NCBI GenBank assembly: GCA_031277235.1
Contig: JAITMT010000524.1
Span: forward strand, 1-14,953
Direction of reading: 5' to 3'
Length of the DNA stretch: 14,953 bases
Source: Tannerella sp.
Lineage (GTDB): Bacteria; Bacteroidota; Bacteroidia; Bacteroidales; Tannerellaceae
In this document: positions 8,645-13,675 of the stretch, one piece after another
Layout of the letters: every line of letters starts with the position of its first letter
Numbering within the stretch: position 1 is the first letter of the stretch
Notes under the pieces: generated by a model
What the model was told of the DNA's origin: nothing
Seen by the model: only the letters and a program-made list of their open reading frames with translations
Databases searched by the model: none
Program-made: the position numbers and the translations under genes

Positions 8645-8676
8645 GATTTTTGATTTTAGATTTATGATTTTGGATT
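8645..8676. repeat. Heptamer tandem repeat abutting the metallophosphatase start
   Basis: Four and a half copies of a 7-base unit GATTTNN occur in register: GATTTTT, GATTTTA, GATTTAT, GATTTTG, then GATT. On the coding (minus) strand this reads as repeated NAAATCN-type units ending one base before the ATG. The same unit and position recur before the gene starting at 10265. Confidence 0.8.
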
Positions 8677-8683
8677 GAATATT

Positions 8684-8715
8684 CGAATTTTCAAATCTTC
8701 AAATTCTCAAATTAC
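8684..8715. repeat. Octamer tandem repeat overlapping the tadA stop
   Basis: Four imperfect 8-base units run in register: CGAATTTT, CAAATCTT, CAAATTCT, CAAATTAC. The last unit contains the tadA stop codon (8712-8714), so the repeat has reached into the end of the gene. It directly neighbours the heptamer tract, leaving no unique spacer of note between tadA and the phosphatase gene. Confidence 0.65.
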
Positions 8716-9164
8716 GACGTTTCTCGTTTATTTTTAAAGAAATTTCTCATCATTTCCGCACATTCCGTTTCCATAACGCCGTTTCGAATCGTTGTTTTGG
8801 GATGGAGGGCAGCGGGGGCAAACCGACGGAAACCGCGCTTTTCATCGCCTGTGCCGTAGATCACTTCGGCTATTTGCGCCCATCCGATAGCGCCCGCGCA
8901 CATGGCGCAAGGCTCGACGGTTACATACAAACGGCAGTCCGTCAAATATTTCGCGCCCAGAGAACCGGTGGCTGCCGTGATGGCAAGCATTTCGGCGTGA
9001 GCCGTCGGGTCGTTGAGCCTTTCGGTTTGATTATGAGCGCGTGCGATGATTTTTTCGCCCAGCACGATAACGGCGCCGACGGGTATTTCGTCTTCCTCGA
9101 AAGCGATTTGCGCCTCTTCAAGCGCCCGCTTCATGTAATATTCGTCTGAAAATGGCTGGATCAT
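8712..9164 (-). CDS. tadA: tRNA adenosine(34) deaminase TadA
   Basis: A 150-residue zinc-dependent deaminase that converts A34 to inosine in the wobble position of tRNA-Arg(ACG). The catalytic signature is complete: HAE (56-58, zinc ligand and proton-shuttle glutamate) and PCAMC (85-89, two zinc cysteines). The early EIPVGAVIV and the NDPTAHAEMLAI context are typical of TadA rather than of cytidine or guanine deaminases. Length matches the family. Its ATG overlaps the stop of the upstream small gene in an ATGA, so the two are probably coupled. A related nucleoside deaminase is the only realistic alternative. Confidence 0.93.
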   Translation of the reverse strand: MIQPFSDEYYMKRALEEAQIAFEEDEIPVGAVIVLGEKIIARAHNQTERLNDPTAHAEMLAITAATGSLGAKYLTDCRLYVTVEPCAMCAGAIGWAQIAEVIYGTGDEKRGFRRFAPAALHPKTTIRNGVMETECAEMMRNFFKNKRETS

Positions 9165-9394
9165 CGCATTTCTTCTTCGTTAAACAGGGTCGGATAGTCT
9201 TCCGACATCTTTTTCCAGATTTCAGCCATGATGATGCTTCTCAGCCATTTGGACTTGGTTTTAATCCCGTATTTCTTCAGATGCCGCTCGAACGCCTTGT
9301 ATTCTTCCTTGTTAAACATGAAGCTAACCCTGTGAACACGCGGCTTTTTCTTTCGTACGGCTTTGCCTTTTGTCTGTTTCCTTGACGTTTGCAT
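9161..9394 (-). CDS. Small basic protein upstream of tadA, unknown function
   Basis: A 77-residue protein with a lysine/arginine-rich N-terminus (residues 1-21) and then a predicted helical part: RVSFMFNKEEYKAFERHLKKYG, followed by KSKWLRSIIMAEIWKKM. The short strand followed by two helices and the KSKWLR pattern recall ribbon-helix-helix or MobC-like small proteins, but I do not recognise a named family. The frame is open upstream to a TTG at 9430; I reject that start because that TTG is the end of a TATTTTTG promoter element. The ATG at 9394 gives a leader of about 28 bases. It ends in an ATGA overlap with tadA. A nucleic-acid-binding role is inference from its basic charge. Confidence 0.7.
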   Translation of the reverse strand: MQTSRKQTKGKAVRKKKPRVHRVSFMFNKEEYKAFERHLKKYGIKTKSKWLRSIIMAEIWKKMSEDYPTLFNEEEMR

Positions 9395-9427
9395 TTTCGA
9401 CGTTTGATGTCTGCTTAAATAATTGTG

Positions 9428-9435
9428 CAAAAATA
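9428..9435 (-). promoter_or_regulatory. Bacteroidetes-type promoter for the small gene and tadA
   Basis: The minus strand reads TATTTTTG, an exact TAnnTTTG, 33 bases before the ATG at 9394. No TTG is present at the -33 distance, so recognition may rely on the -7 element. The start site would be near 9422. It is divergent from the lolD promoter about 100 bases away. Confidence 0.6.
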
Positions 9436-9507
9436 AAACTTTTTTTCGAGAAAGCGCGAAATTAGCACATTAAAAAATGCCTTGCCCCTGCGAAAATCCG
9501 TCATTTT

Positions 9508-9538
9508 TTGTCAAAGAGGAAAATTTCACCTATATTTG
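9508..9538 (+). promoter_or_regulatory. Full Bacteroidetes-type promoter for lolD
   Basis: TTG at 9508-9510 is followed after exactly 20 bases by TATATTTG at 9531-9538. This fits the phylum pattern of a -33 TTG, a 19-21 base spacer and TAnnTTTG. The transcript would start near 9545, leaving a leader of about 17 bases before the ATG at 9562. Confidence 0.8.
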
Positions 9539-9561
9539 TCGCGGTTTTGAAACAAAATGAG

Positions 9562-10215
9562 ATGGTTGAAACAAAGGGAATAACAAAAAGTTTCGGGTCG
9601 CTGCAGGTGTTGAAAGGGATTGACTTGAAAATCCGGGAAAAGGAAATTGTAACGATTGTGGGTCCGAGCGGCGCGGGAAAAACGACGCTGTTGCAGATCA
9701 TCGGCACGCTTGACCGTCCCGATGCGGGGAGTCTGTTTTTCAAAAACGTCGAGCCGTTCAAACTGTCGGACAAGGAGCGTGCGGCGTTTCGCAACCGGCA
9801 TATCGGGTTTGTGTTCCAGTTTCACCAATTGTTGCCCGAATTTACGGCGCTCGAAAACGTGATGATTCCCGCGCTGATTGCCAAAAGAAATTATGACGAA
9901 GCCCGGGAAAGGGCAGAGGAATTGCTTGATTATCTGAAACTTTCAGACAGAATCAAACACAAGCCTTCGGAATTGTCGGGCGGCGAAAAACAGCGGGTTG
10001 CCGTGGCGCGCGCCCTGATTAACAATCCGTCCGTGATTCTTGCCGACGAGCCTTCGGGAAGTCTGGACACGAAAAACAAGGAGGAACTGCACGCCCTGCT
10101 TTTCAATCTGCGCAAGGAAATGGGGCAGACGTTTGTAATCGTTACGCACGATGAACATCTCGCCCAACGCTCGGACAGAATCATTCACATGAGAGACGGA
10201 AGCATTGAGAATTAG
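9562..10215 (+). CDS. lolD: LolD-type ABC transporter ATPase
   Basis: A 217-residue ATPase of the LolD/MacB-like group. LolD works at the inner membrane with LolC/LolE-type permeases to release outer-membrane lipoproteins to LolA. Motifs: Walker A GPSGAGKTT (34-42), Q-loop in FVFQFHQLLPEFTALENVMIP, signature LSGGEKQR (138-145), Walker B VILADEP (158-164), D-loop SGSLD and switch histidine H196 in VTHDEH. The FQFHQLLPEFTALENV stretch is characteristic of LolD. A longer frame starts at a TTG at 9508, but that TTG is the -33 promoter element, so the ATG at 9562 is chosen; it also gives the usual N-terminus. The partner permease is not in this window. Other macrolide-type ATPases are a possible alternative. 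Confidence 0.88.
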   Translation: MVETKGITKSFGSLQVLKGIDLKIREKEIVTIVGPSGAGKTTLLQIIGTLDRPDAGSLFFKNVEPFKLSDKERAAFRNRHIGFVFQFHQLLPEFTALENVMIPALIAKRNYDEARERAEELLDYLKLSDRIKHKPSELSGGEKQRVAVARALINNPSVILADEPSGSLDTKNKEELHALLFNLRKEMGQTFVIVTHDEHLAQRSDRIIHMRDGSIEN

Positions 10216-10263
10216 TGTGTAGTGTTTAGAGTTTAGAACAGAAAATCGTAAATCCAAAATCAA
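10215..10263. repeat. Heptamer-periodic tract before the helix-hairpin-helix gene
   Basis: Seven 7-base units in register fill the gap between lolD and the next start: GTGTGTA, GTGTTTA, GAGTTTA, GAACAGA, AAATCGT, AAATCCA, AAATCAA, followed by T and the ATG at 10265. The first base is the last base of the lolD stop codon. The second half uses the same AAATC-based unit seen upstream of the metallophosphatase, again on the coding strand and again ending at the start codon. Confidence 0.75.
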
Positions 10264-10264
10264 T

Positions 10265-11029
10265 ATGTCCTGGCGTGATTTTTTCTATTTTTCAAAAGGG
10301 GAGCGCAGTGCGCTGATTGTTTTGCTATGCCTCATTACTGTTGCCGCTATTTTGCTGATAATCAACAATCAAAAGAAAGCGGATTTGGCGCAGGTTGCCG
10401 TTGTGAAACAGGACACGATTCGGAATGTTGCAATGTCTGAAAATAAAATAACTGAAAATAAGGAAGTTATAAAAAGAGAAACTTACGCCAATTACGAAAA
10501 GAAAGACAAACCCGATGTTATTGAGAATCAGAAAGATGAATCGGCAACCGAGCGTGCGGAGCGTATTATCACGACTTCGCGCAATGCTTCGCGTTCTTCC
10601 TACCCCCGCACGGATAAATTCGAGGAAGGTACTGTGGTTGAATTGAATACGGCAGATACGACGATATTGAAAAAAGTACCCGGCATCGGCAGTGCGTTTG
10701 CTGCAAGAATCGTGAAATTCAGGGATTTACTCGGTGGATTTTATTCCGTCAATCAGTTGGCGGAAGTCTATGGTATGGACGAAGAGCGTTTTAATGCGCT
10801 GAAACCCTGGTTTACGGTTGATATGGAACATGTAAAAAAACTGAATGTCAATGAACTGACTTTGGATGAATTGAACAAGCATCCGTACATTGACTACAGG
10901 CAGGCAAAAGCCATCACGCAACTGCACAAGCAAAAGGGAAAACTGACAGGTTGGGACAATCTCAAACTGCTCGACGAATTTTCTGATATTGATGAAATTA
11001 GGCTGCTGCCTTATCTTTCTTTTGAATAA
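10265..11029 (+). CDS. Membrane-anchored helix-hairpin-helix (ComEA-like) protein
   Basis: A 254-residue protein with one N-terminal membrane segment (about 16-34), a polar, charged linker (40-120) and two helix-hairpin-helix units. The first (about 126-171) has LNTADTTILKKVPGIGSAFAARIVKFR, the ComEA-type DNA-binding hairpin with VPGIG at 138-142. The second (about 193-252), LNVNELTLDELNKHPYI..QAKAI, is more diverged. ComEA proteins bind DNA at the cell surface in natural transformation. In Bacteroidetes, proteins of this shape are common but their role in DNA uptake is not proven. The N-terminal membrane anchor would put the hairpins in the periplasm. It probably shares the lolD transcript, since only the repeat tract separates them. 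Confidence 0.85.
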   Translation: MSWRDFFYFSKGERSALIVLLCLITVAAILLIINNQKKADLAQVAVVKQDTIRNVAMSENKITENKEVIKRETYANYEKKDKPDVIENQKDESATERAERIITTSRNASRSSYPRTDKFEEGTVVELNTADTTILKKVPGIGSAFAARIVKFRDLLGGFYSVNQLAEVYGMDEERFNALKPWFTVDMEHVKKLNVNELTLDELNKHPYIDYRQAKAITQLHKQKGKLTGWDNLKLLDEFSDIDEIRLLPYLSFE

Positions 11030-11327
11030 AAAGGCTGTTAGATTTTAATCTTTTTTGTCATTTTGAATGCAGTGAAGAATCCTGAGTGTTCCATTCCGTT
11101 CGGTATGACAAGGTGGGACATTTTAACTCTATCAGGATTTGCTGACATTGTATCCATAATTATAATTCGATAGTTGAATGTAAATGAAAAACGTAACATG
11201 TTTTTCAATAATGCGTTCATTTTTGTAATATAACTGTAAATCGTTGACATTATGATTATAAGAATACAACCTTTTTGGTTGGGCAAGATTTACGTATCCA
11301 TCCGATATAGATGTATCAACCTCTGTT
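11030..11327. other. Intergenic region between converging genes
   Basis: About 300 bases lie between the ends of the plus-strand helix-hairpin-helix gene and the minus-strand radical SAM gene. It holds a repetitive element (11055-11111, listed separately). It also holds a small hairpin CAACC-TTTTT-GGTTG at 11267-11281 that might help end the radical SAM transcript, although no clear T-run follows on that strand. An 82-codon frame on the minus strand covers the same area, but it is composed mostly of the repeat and has no family look. I see no RNA gene. Confidence 0.5.
11055..11111. repeat. Short dispersed inverted-repeat element (REP/MITE-like)
   Basis: The ends TTGTCAT (11055-11061) and ATGACAA (11105-11111) are perfect inverted repeats. 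The similarity continues inward with few mismatches: TTTGAATG at one side mirrors CGTTCGGT at the other. Internal words such as GCAGTGAAGAATCC and TTCCGTTCGG match a type of dispersed intergenic repeat I remember as common in Bacteroidetes genomes, with GTCAT...ATGAC ends. It sits just after the stop of the helix-hairpin-helix gene and could fold in RNA and act as a transcript end. Confidence 0.55.
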
Positions 11328-12479
11328 TCAATGACTTTCTTTCAATGTTTCTAATGCTCCTTTTAAATATTTATATACGAGCATTTTACCTTCACAAAGA
11401 CAATCACGCTCTTTTATATTTTCACCATCACTTTTTATAAATGAATGATATGGACATCCGCCATTACAAATGTAGAAAAATTTGCATTTTTTTGACTTGC
11501 ATGAACTTATTGCTTCTAATCGCTCCTCAATCATTTTGTTCATAATTTCTGATTGGGGCGATAATATGTTCTTTATATCTTGCTGGTTGATATTGCCCAA
11601 GATCATATTTTGAGAACCTGTAAATTTCGGACAATTATACGCATCTCCGTTTGGAGTGAGCGCGATGAAATTTGTCAAACATCTTCCACCGAAAGTGCAG
11701 ATCGTATGATTTGATGGTTTTTTACTGACAATACATTGTACAAAATAATCAATAGTTCGCGGAATTGGCTCGACCTTTCCACTGTCAAACCAAGCATTAA
11801 ATTGAGAAATGAAATATCGTGCATAATCTTCTGTAGATAATGATATTTCTTTATCTTTTACCTTATTTTTTGAAAAATAAATATATGGATTACTATGGAA
11901 AGAATGGATGTTTAACGTACGAAAGAAATTTAGCATATCCTTTTCATGTCCCAGATTATTTTTGGTTATTGTACTGATAAATCCACAGTTTCTACCTTTT
12001 GATATAATATATTGCCTCATTCTTTGTACTTTTTCAAATGAAGGTAAATTGTCATTGGCAGGGCGGTTTTGATTATGTATTTCTTCTGTTCCATCAATAG
12101 TTGTAGAAATTGAAAAACCATTTTCGAGCAGAAAGTCTATCAATTTTGTATCAAAAAGATTCCCACTCGTTTGCACTCCATTATGATATGGTTTCATTGC
12201 ATATTTTTCTTGAAATTCTACAACTTTTTTGAAAAAATCCAAACCTGCTAATAGAGGTTCGCCGCCTGTCCATTCAAAAGTAACATATTTATGCCAAGTT
12301 TCAAATGCTTGCTTAATAGCTTTTTCTAAAATATCAGTTTTGAATCTTATAAGATTACTTTTGTGCGTTTCTTTTGCAAAACAATATTTGCAAGATAAAA
12401 CACATTTATCGGTTAGCTGAAAAATGACATTCAATCCAGTACATTTTTCTAGTCGTGCTAAAAATTGATTTTTAATCAT
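11328..12479 (-). CDS. Radical SAM/SPASM peptide maturase
   Basis: A 383-residue enzyme. The radical SAM cluster motif CxxxCxxC is at C26, C30, C33 in CVLSCKYCF, followed by GGEP (72-75) for SAM binding. The C-terminal third is a SPASM domain with many cysteines: TICTFGGRC, then NGDAYNCPKF and LGNI, then SSCKSKKCKFFYICNGGCPY, and a final CLCEG. This arrangement is that of anSME-like peptide-modifying enzymes that bind two extra iron-sulfur clusters. SPASM enzymes install thioether, C-C or ether cross-links, or oxidise residues, in ribosomal peptides. It lies 64 bases downstream of a His-rich precursor on the same strand, and that precursor is its likely substrate. The gene is clearly more AT-rich than the efflux and lolD genes around it. 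The exact subfamily is not recognised; a true sulfatase maturase is less likely because no sulfatase is near. Confidence 0.9.
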   Translation of the reverse strand: MIKNQFLARLEKCTGLNVIFQLTDKCVLSCKYCFAKETHKSNLIRFKTDILEKAIKQAFETWHKYVTFEWTGGEPLLAGLDFFKKVVEFQEKYAMKPYHNGVQTSGNLFDTKLIDFLLENGFSISTTIDGTEEIHNQNRPANDNLPSFEKVQRMRQYIISKGRNCGFISTITKNNLGHEKDMLNFFRTLNIHSFHSNPYIYFSKNKVKDKEISLSTEDYARYFISQFNAWFDSGKVEPIPRTIDYFVQCIVSKKPSNHTICTFGGRCLTNFIALTPNGDAYNCPKFTGSQNMILGNINQQDIKNILSPQSEIMNKMIEERLEAISSCKSKKCKFFYICNGGCPYHSFIKSDGENIKERDCLCEGKMLVYKYLKGALETLKESH

Positions 12480-12499
12480 AATTTTTTTAATAAAAATAT

Positions 12500-12537
12500 A
12501 ATATGAGGTATAAATTATAAGTTTTATACCTCATATT
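12500..12537 (-). promoter_or_regulatory. Perfect 15-bp inverted repeat between precursor and maturase genes
   Basis: Bases 12500-12514 are the exact reverse complement of 12523-12537 (core ATGAGGTATAAA against TTTATACCTCAT), with an 8-base loop. In the minus-strand transcript it forms a strong hairpin after the precursor stop and before the maturase start. The downstream sequence is T-rich but broken by A, so it would be a partial terminator or an RNA-stabilising stem. Either would give more precursor than enzyme mRNA. It could also be a binding site for a dimeric regulator. Confidence 0.75.
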
Positions 12538-12543
12538 TAATCA

Positions 12544-12984
12544 TTAACAATCAGGGTTATCTGTATGCTGATTGGTGTGTTCCGAAGTGTAATCTGTATG
12601 AGAACTCTCCCCTGGTGTATTAGAATGGGTATTGTTGTGAACAACACAAGATCGTTCATCACTATATCCTTCTACGTTAGTGTGATAGTCTGAATGATAG
12701 CTATTACTATGGGTATTTGTATGGTTACTTTCTGAATTGGTATGGTTATTTGTATGTAATACAAAATCGTCATTATTCTCAGAAATCTTTACAAATAGAG
12801 ATATTCTGTTAATCACTTCATTAGAACTTTTTTTACTAATCAACTGCTTTACCAATTGATTATTGCATGGCTGCGTGATTTTTGTTGGTGTAGCATTTAC
12901 ATTGCCAACAATTAACAAGCTCGCAGGAATGATAATTCCCAAACTTTGTGCAATTTTTTTGAAATCATTTCTTTTTTTATCCAT
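12544..12984 (-). CDS. Secreted-type precursor with H-x-[ND] repeats, probable RiPP substrate
   Basis: A 146-residue protein I do not recognise as a named family. Residues 1-31 look like a Sec signal peptide: basic start MDKKRNDFKK, hydrophobic IIIPASLLIVG, and a V-N-A cleavage site after A31. Residues 32-75 form a leader-like part without histidine. From 77 to 140 there are eleven histidines (77, 81, 88, 92, 97, 101, 116, 120, 129, 136, 140). Every one has Asn or Asp at +2 and ten have Ser or Thr at +1. Ten of them pair into five doublets of the form H-x-[ND]-x-H-x-[ND], for example HTNNHTN, HSDYHTN and HTNQHTD. Cysteines are at 40, 113 and the C-terminus (146). A radical SAM/SPASM enzyme follows. 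This fits a RiPP precursor with a repeated aromatic-x-x3 core, as in triceptides. A secreted metal-binding His-rich protein is the alternative. No consensus promoter is directly upstream. Confidence 0.75.
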   Translation of the reverse strand: MDKKRNDFKKIAQSLGIIIPASLLIVGNVNATPTKITQPCNNQLVKQLISKKSSNEVINRISLFVKISENNDDFVLHTNNHTNSESNHTNTHSNSYHSDYHTNVEGYSDERSCVVHNNTHSNTPGESSHTDYTSEHTNQHTDNPDC

Positions 12985-13180
12985 TTTTTAAGAAATTATA
13001 TATTATTCCCTCTACTCTAACGACTTTTCGTGGGAAGTAGTTCCGTCCGTTTTTTAGAAAGTTTCTGTTCTTTCCTGCAAGATGATTTGAGTGTTTTTGC
13101 AGTTTCACTCCGTATTTATGGAAAGTTACGGCTCTGTCTTATAATTGTAACGGTCGTACCGTTGTTGAATTTTTTGCATA

Positions 13181-13210
13181 AAAAAAGCGTGATACTTAAA
13201 ATATCCGCTT
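13181..13210 (-). terminator. Intrinsic terminator on the minus strand
   Basis: On the minus strand AAGCG-GATA pairs with TATC-a-CGCTT around a 7-base loop, nine base pairs with a single bulge. The last two T of the stem plus five more give an unbroken T-run. It ends the transcript that would start near 13420, and stands about 200 bases before the precursor ATG. Confidence 0.7.
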
Positions 13211-13420
13211 CTTGAGGTATTTTGCGTGACCCTGTACTACAAATAAGTTAAGCTCACGCTTACACGTGAACATCAAACTTATCTTTCAGTACTTTATAAT
13301 TCGCAAAATTTTTCAAGAAGAAAGATAAAAGCCCAATGCTTTTTCAATATGTCTTTTGCGTATTGCTACGCGATTTTTCTCTATTTCATAGGCAATTTTT
13401 TTTTTTGTTAGTAAAATTTT
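13181..13420 (-). ncRNA. Candidate structured small RNA or attenuated leader
   Basis: The span runs from the start site expected for the promoter at 13426-13455 to the terminator, about 240 nt. Base-pairing is extensive. A rod covers 13208-13320 with helices 13208-13215/13313-13320 (8 bp), 13219-13226/13302-13309 (8 bp), 13234-13238/13288-13292 (5 bp), 13243-13249/13276-13282 (7 bp) and 13254-13258/13265-13269 (5 bp). Upstream of it are AAAAGC/GCTTTT (13327-13332/13338-13343) and a stem GCGTA/TACGC closed by a GCAA tetraloop (13358-13371). The rod's outer helix shares three bases with the terminator stem, so the two structures compete slightly. I do not recognise a known RNA family. It may be free-standing, or the 5' leader of the peptide operon with a terminator as switch, since no other consensus promoter lies before the precursor. 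Confidence 0.6.
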
Positions 13421-13425
13421 CGGTG

Positions 13426-13455
13426 CAAATGTAGGAAAAGTTTTGATAAAAACAA
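13426..13455 (-). promoter_or_regulatory. Full Bacteroidetes-type promoter for the candidate RNA/peptide operon
   Basis: On the minus strand TTG (13455-13453) is followed after 19 bases by TACATTTG (13433-13426), matching both promoter boxes. Transcription would run leftward from about 13420 through the structured region towards the precursor and maturase. Confidence 0.75.
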
Positions 13456-13605
13456 TATTTTTTAGAAAAAAAAATTTTCTGGTAGTTTCAACTACTGCAT
13501 GCACCTTCCGTTTCAACAGACATTTGGAACTCTCTTTTCCCTCCATTTTATATTTTTTTATAAAAAATTATGAAAAATTATGTTTTTAATGATTAAACCT
13601 TGGAA

Positions 13606-13613
13606 TACCTTTG
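13606..13613 (+). promoter_or_regulatory. Bacteroidetes-type -7 element for the efflux operon
   Basis: TACCTTTG matches TAnnTTTG on the plus strand. The start site would be near 13620, leaving a leader of about 55 bases to the ATG at 13676. No clear TTG is found at the -33 spacing. No operator-like palindrome is obvious here. Confidence 0.55.
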
Positions 13614-13675
13614 CAGTCATTATTGAGTATTATTGTAGTAAAAAAAAGACAGAATTAAAATAAGTAAATGAGATT

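Larger units (their letters stand above)
12985..13675. other. 691-bp non-coding interval upstream of the precursor and the efflux operon
   Basis: Contents, from left to right: an AT-rich leader next to the precursor ATG; two small hairpins, CCGTA/TACGG (13110-13114 with 13127-13131) and AACGGT-CGT-ACCGTT (13149-13163); an intrinsic terminator (13181-13210); a rod-like structured region (13208-13320); two further hairpins; a minus-strand promoter (13426-13455); and a plus-strand promoter for the efflux genes (13606-13613). A 77-codon minus frame (13313-13546) spans the minus promoter and RNA hairpins and is judged spurious. The interval looks like RNA-level regulation rather than lost genes. 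Confidence 0.6.

Noticed and set aside
9395..9430. TTG start at 9430 for the small basic protein
   Set aside because: The TTG forms the end of a TATTTTTG promoter element, so it would not be in the mRNA.
9508..9561. TTG start at 9508 for the LolD-type ATPase
   Set aside because: It coincides with the -33 TTG of a full promoter; the ATG at 9562 gives the normal LolD N-terminus.
11041..11057. AGATTTTAATCT followed by T-run as terminator of the helix-hairpin-helix gene
   Set aside because: The stem would be only four A/T-rich pairs; too weak to call.
11038..11286. 82-codon minus-strand frame after the radical SAM gene
   Set aside because: Much of it is the dispersed repeat read as protein, with no recognisable domain and no promoter.
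12567..12756. The repeated segments of the His-rich gene as a CRISPR or DNA tandem repeat
   Set aside because: The DNA units are not identical or evenly spaced; the regularity is at the protein level.
12544..12984. Assigning the precursor to the known His-Xaa-Ser (HxsA) system
   Set aside because: The constant residue at +2 is Asn/Asp, not Ser, and only one maturase is present rather than the multi-gene Hxs set.
13181..13420. Calling the structured RNA 6S RNA, tmRNA or SRP RNA
   Set aside because: I see no conserved sequence of SRP RNA or tmRNA tag, and the rod does not clearly show the 6S open-complex bubble. Identity needs a covariance model search.
13313..13546. 77-codon minus-strand frame between the precursor and the efflux genes
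   Set aside because: It spans a full promoter with both boxes and several RNA hairpins, has low-complexity Lys/Phe-rich content and no family look. The structured RNA explains the region better.
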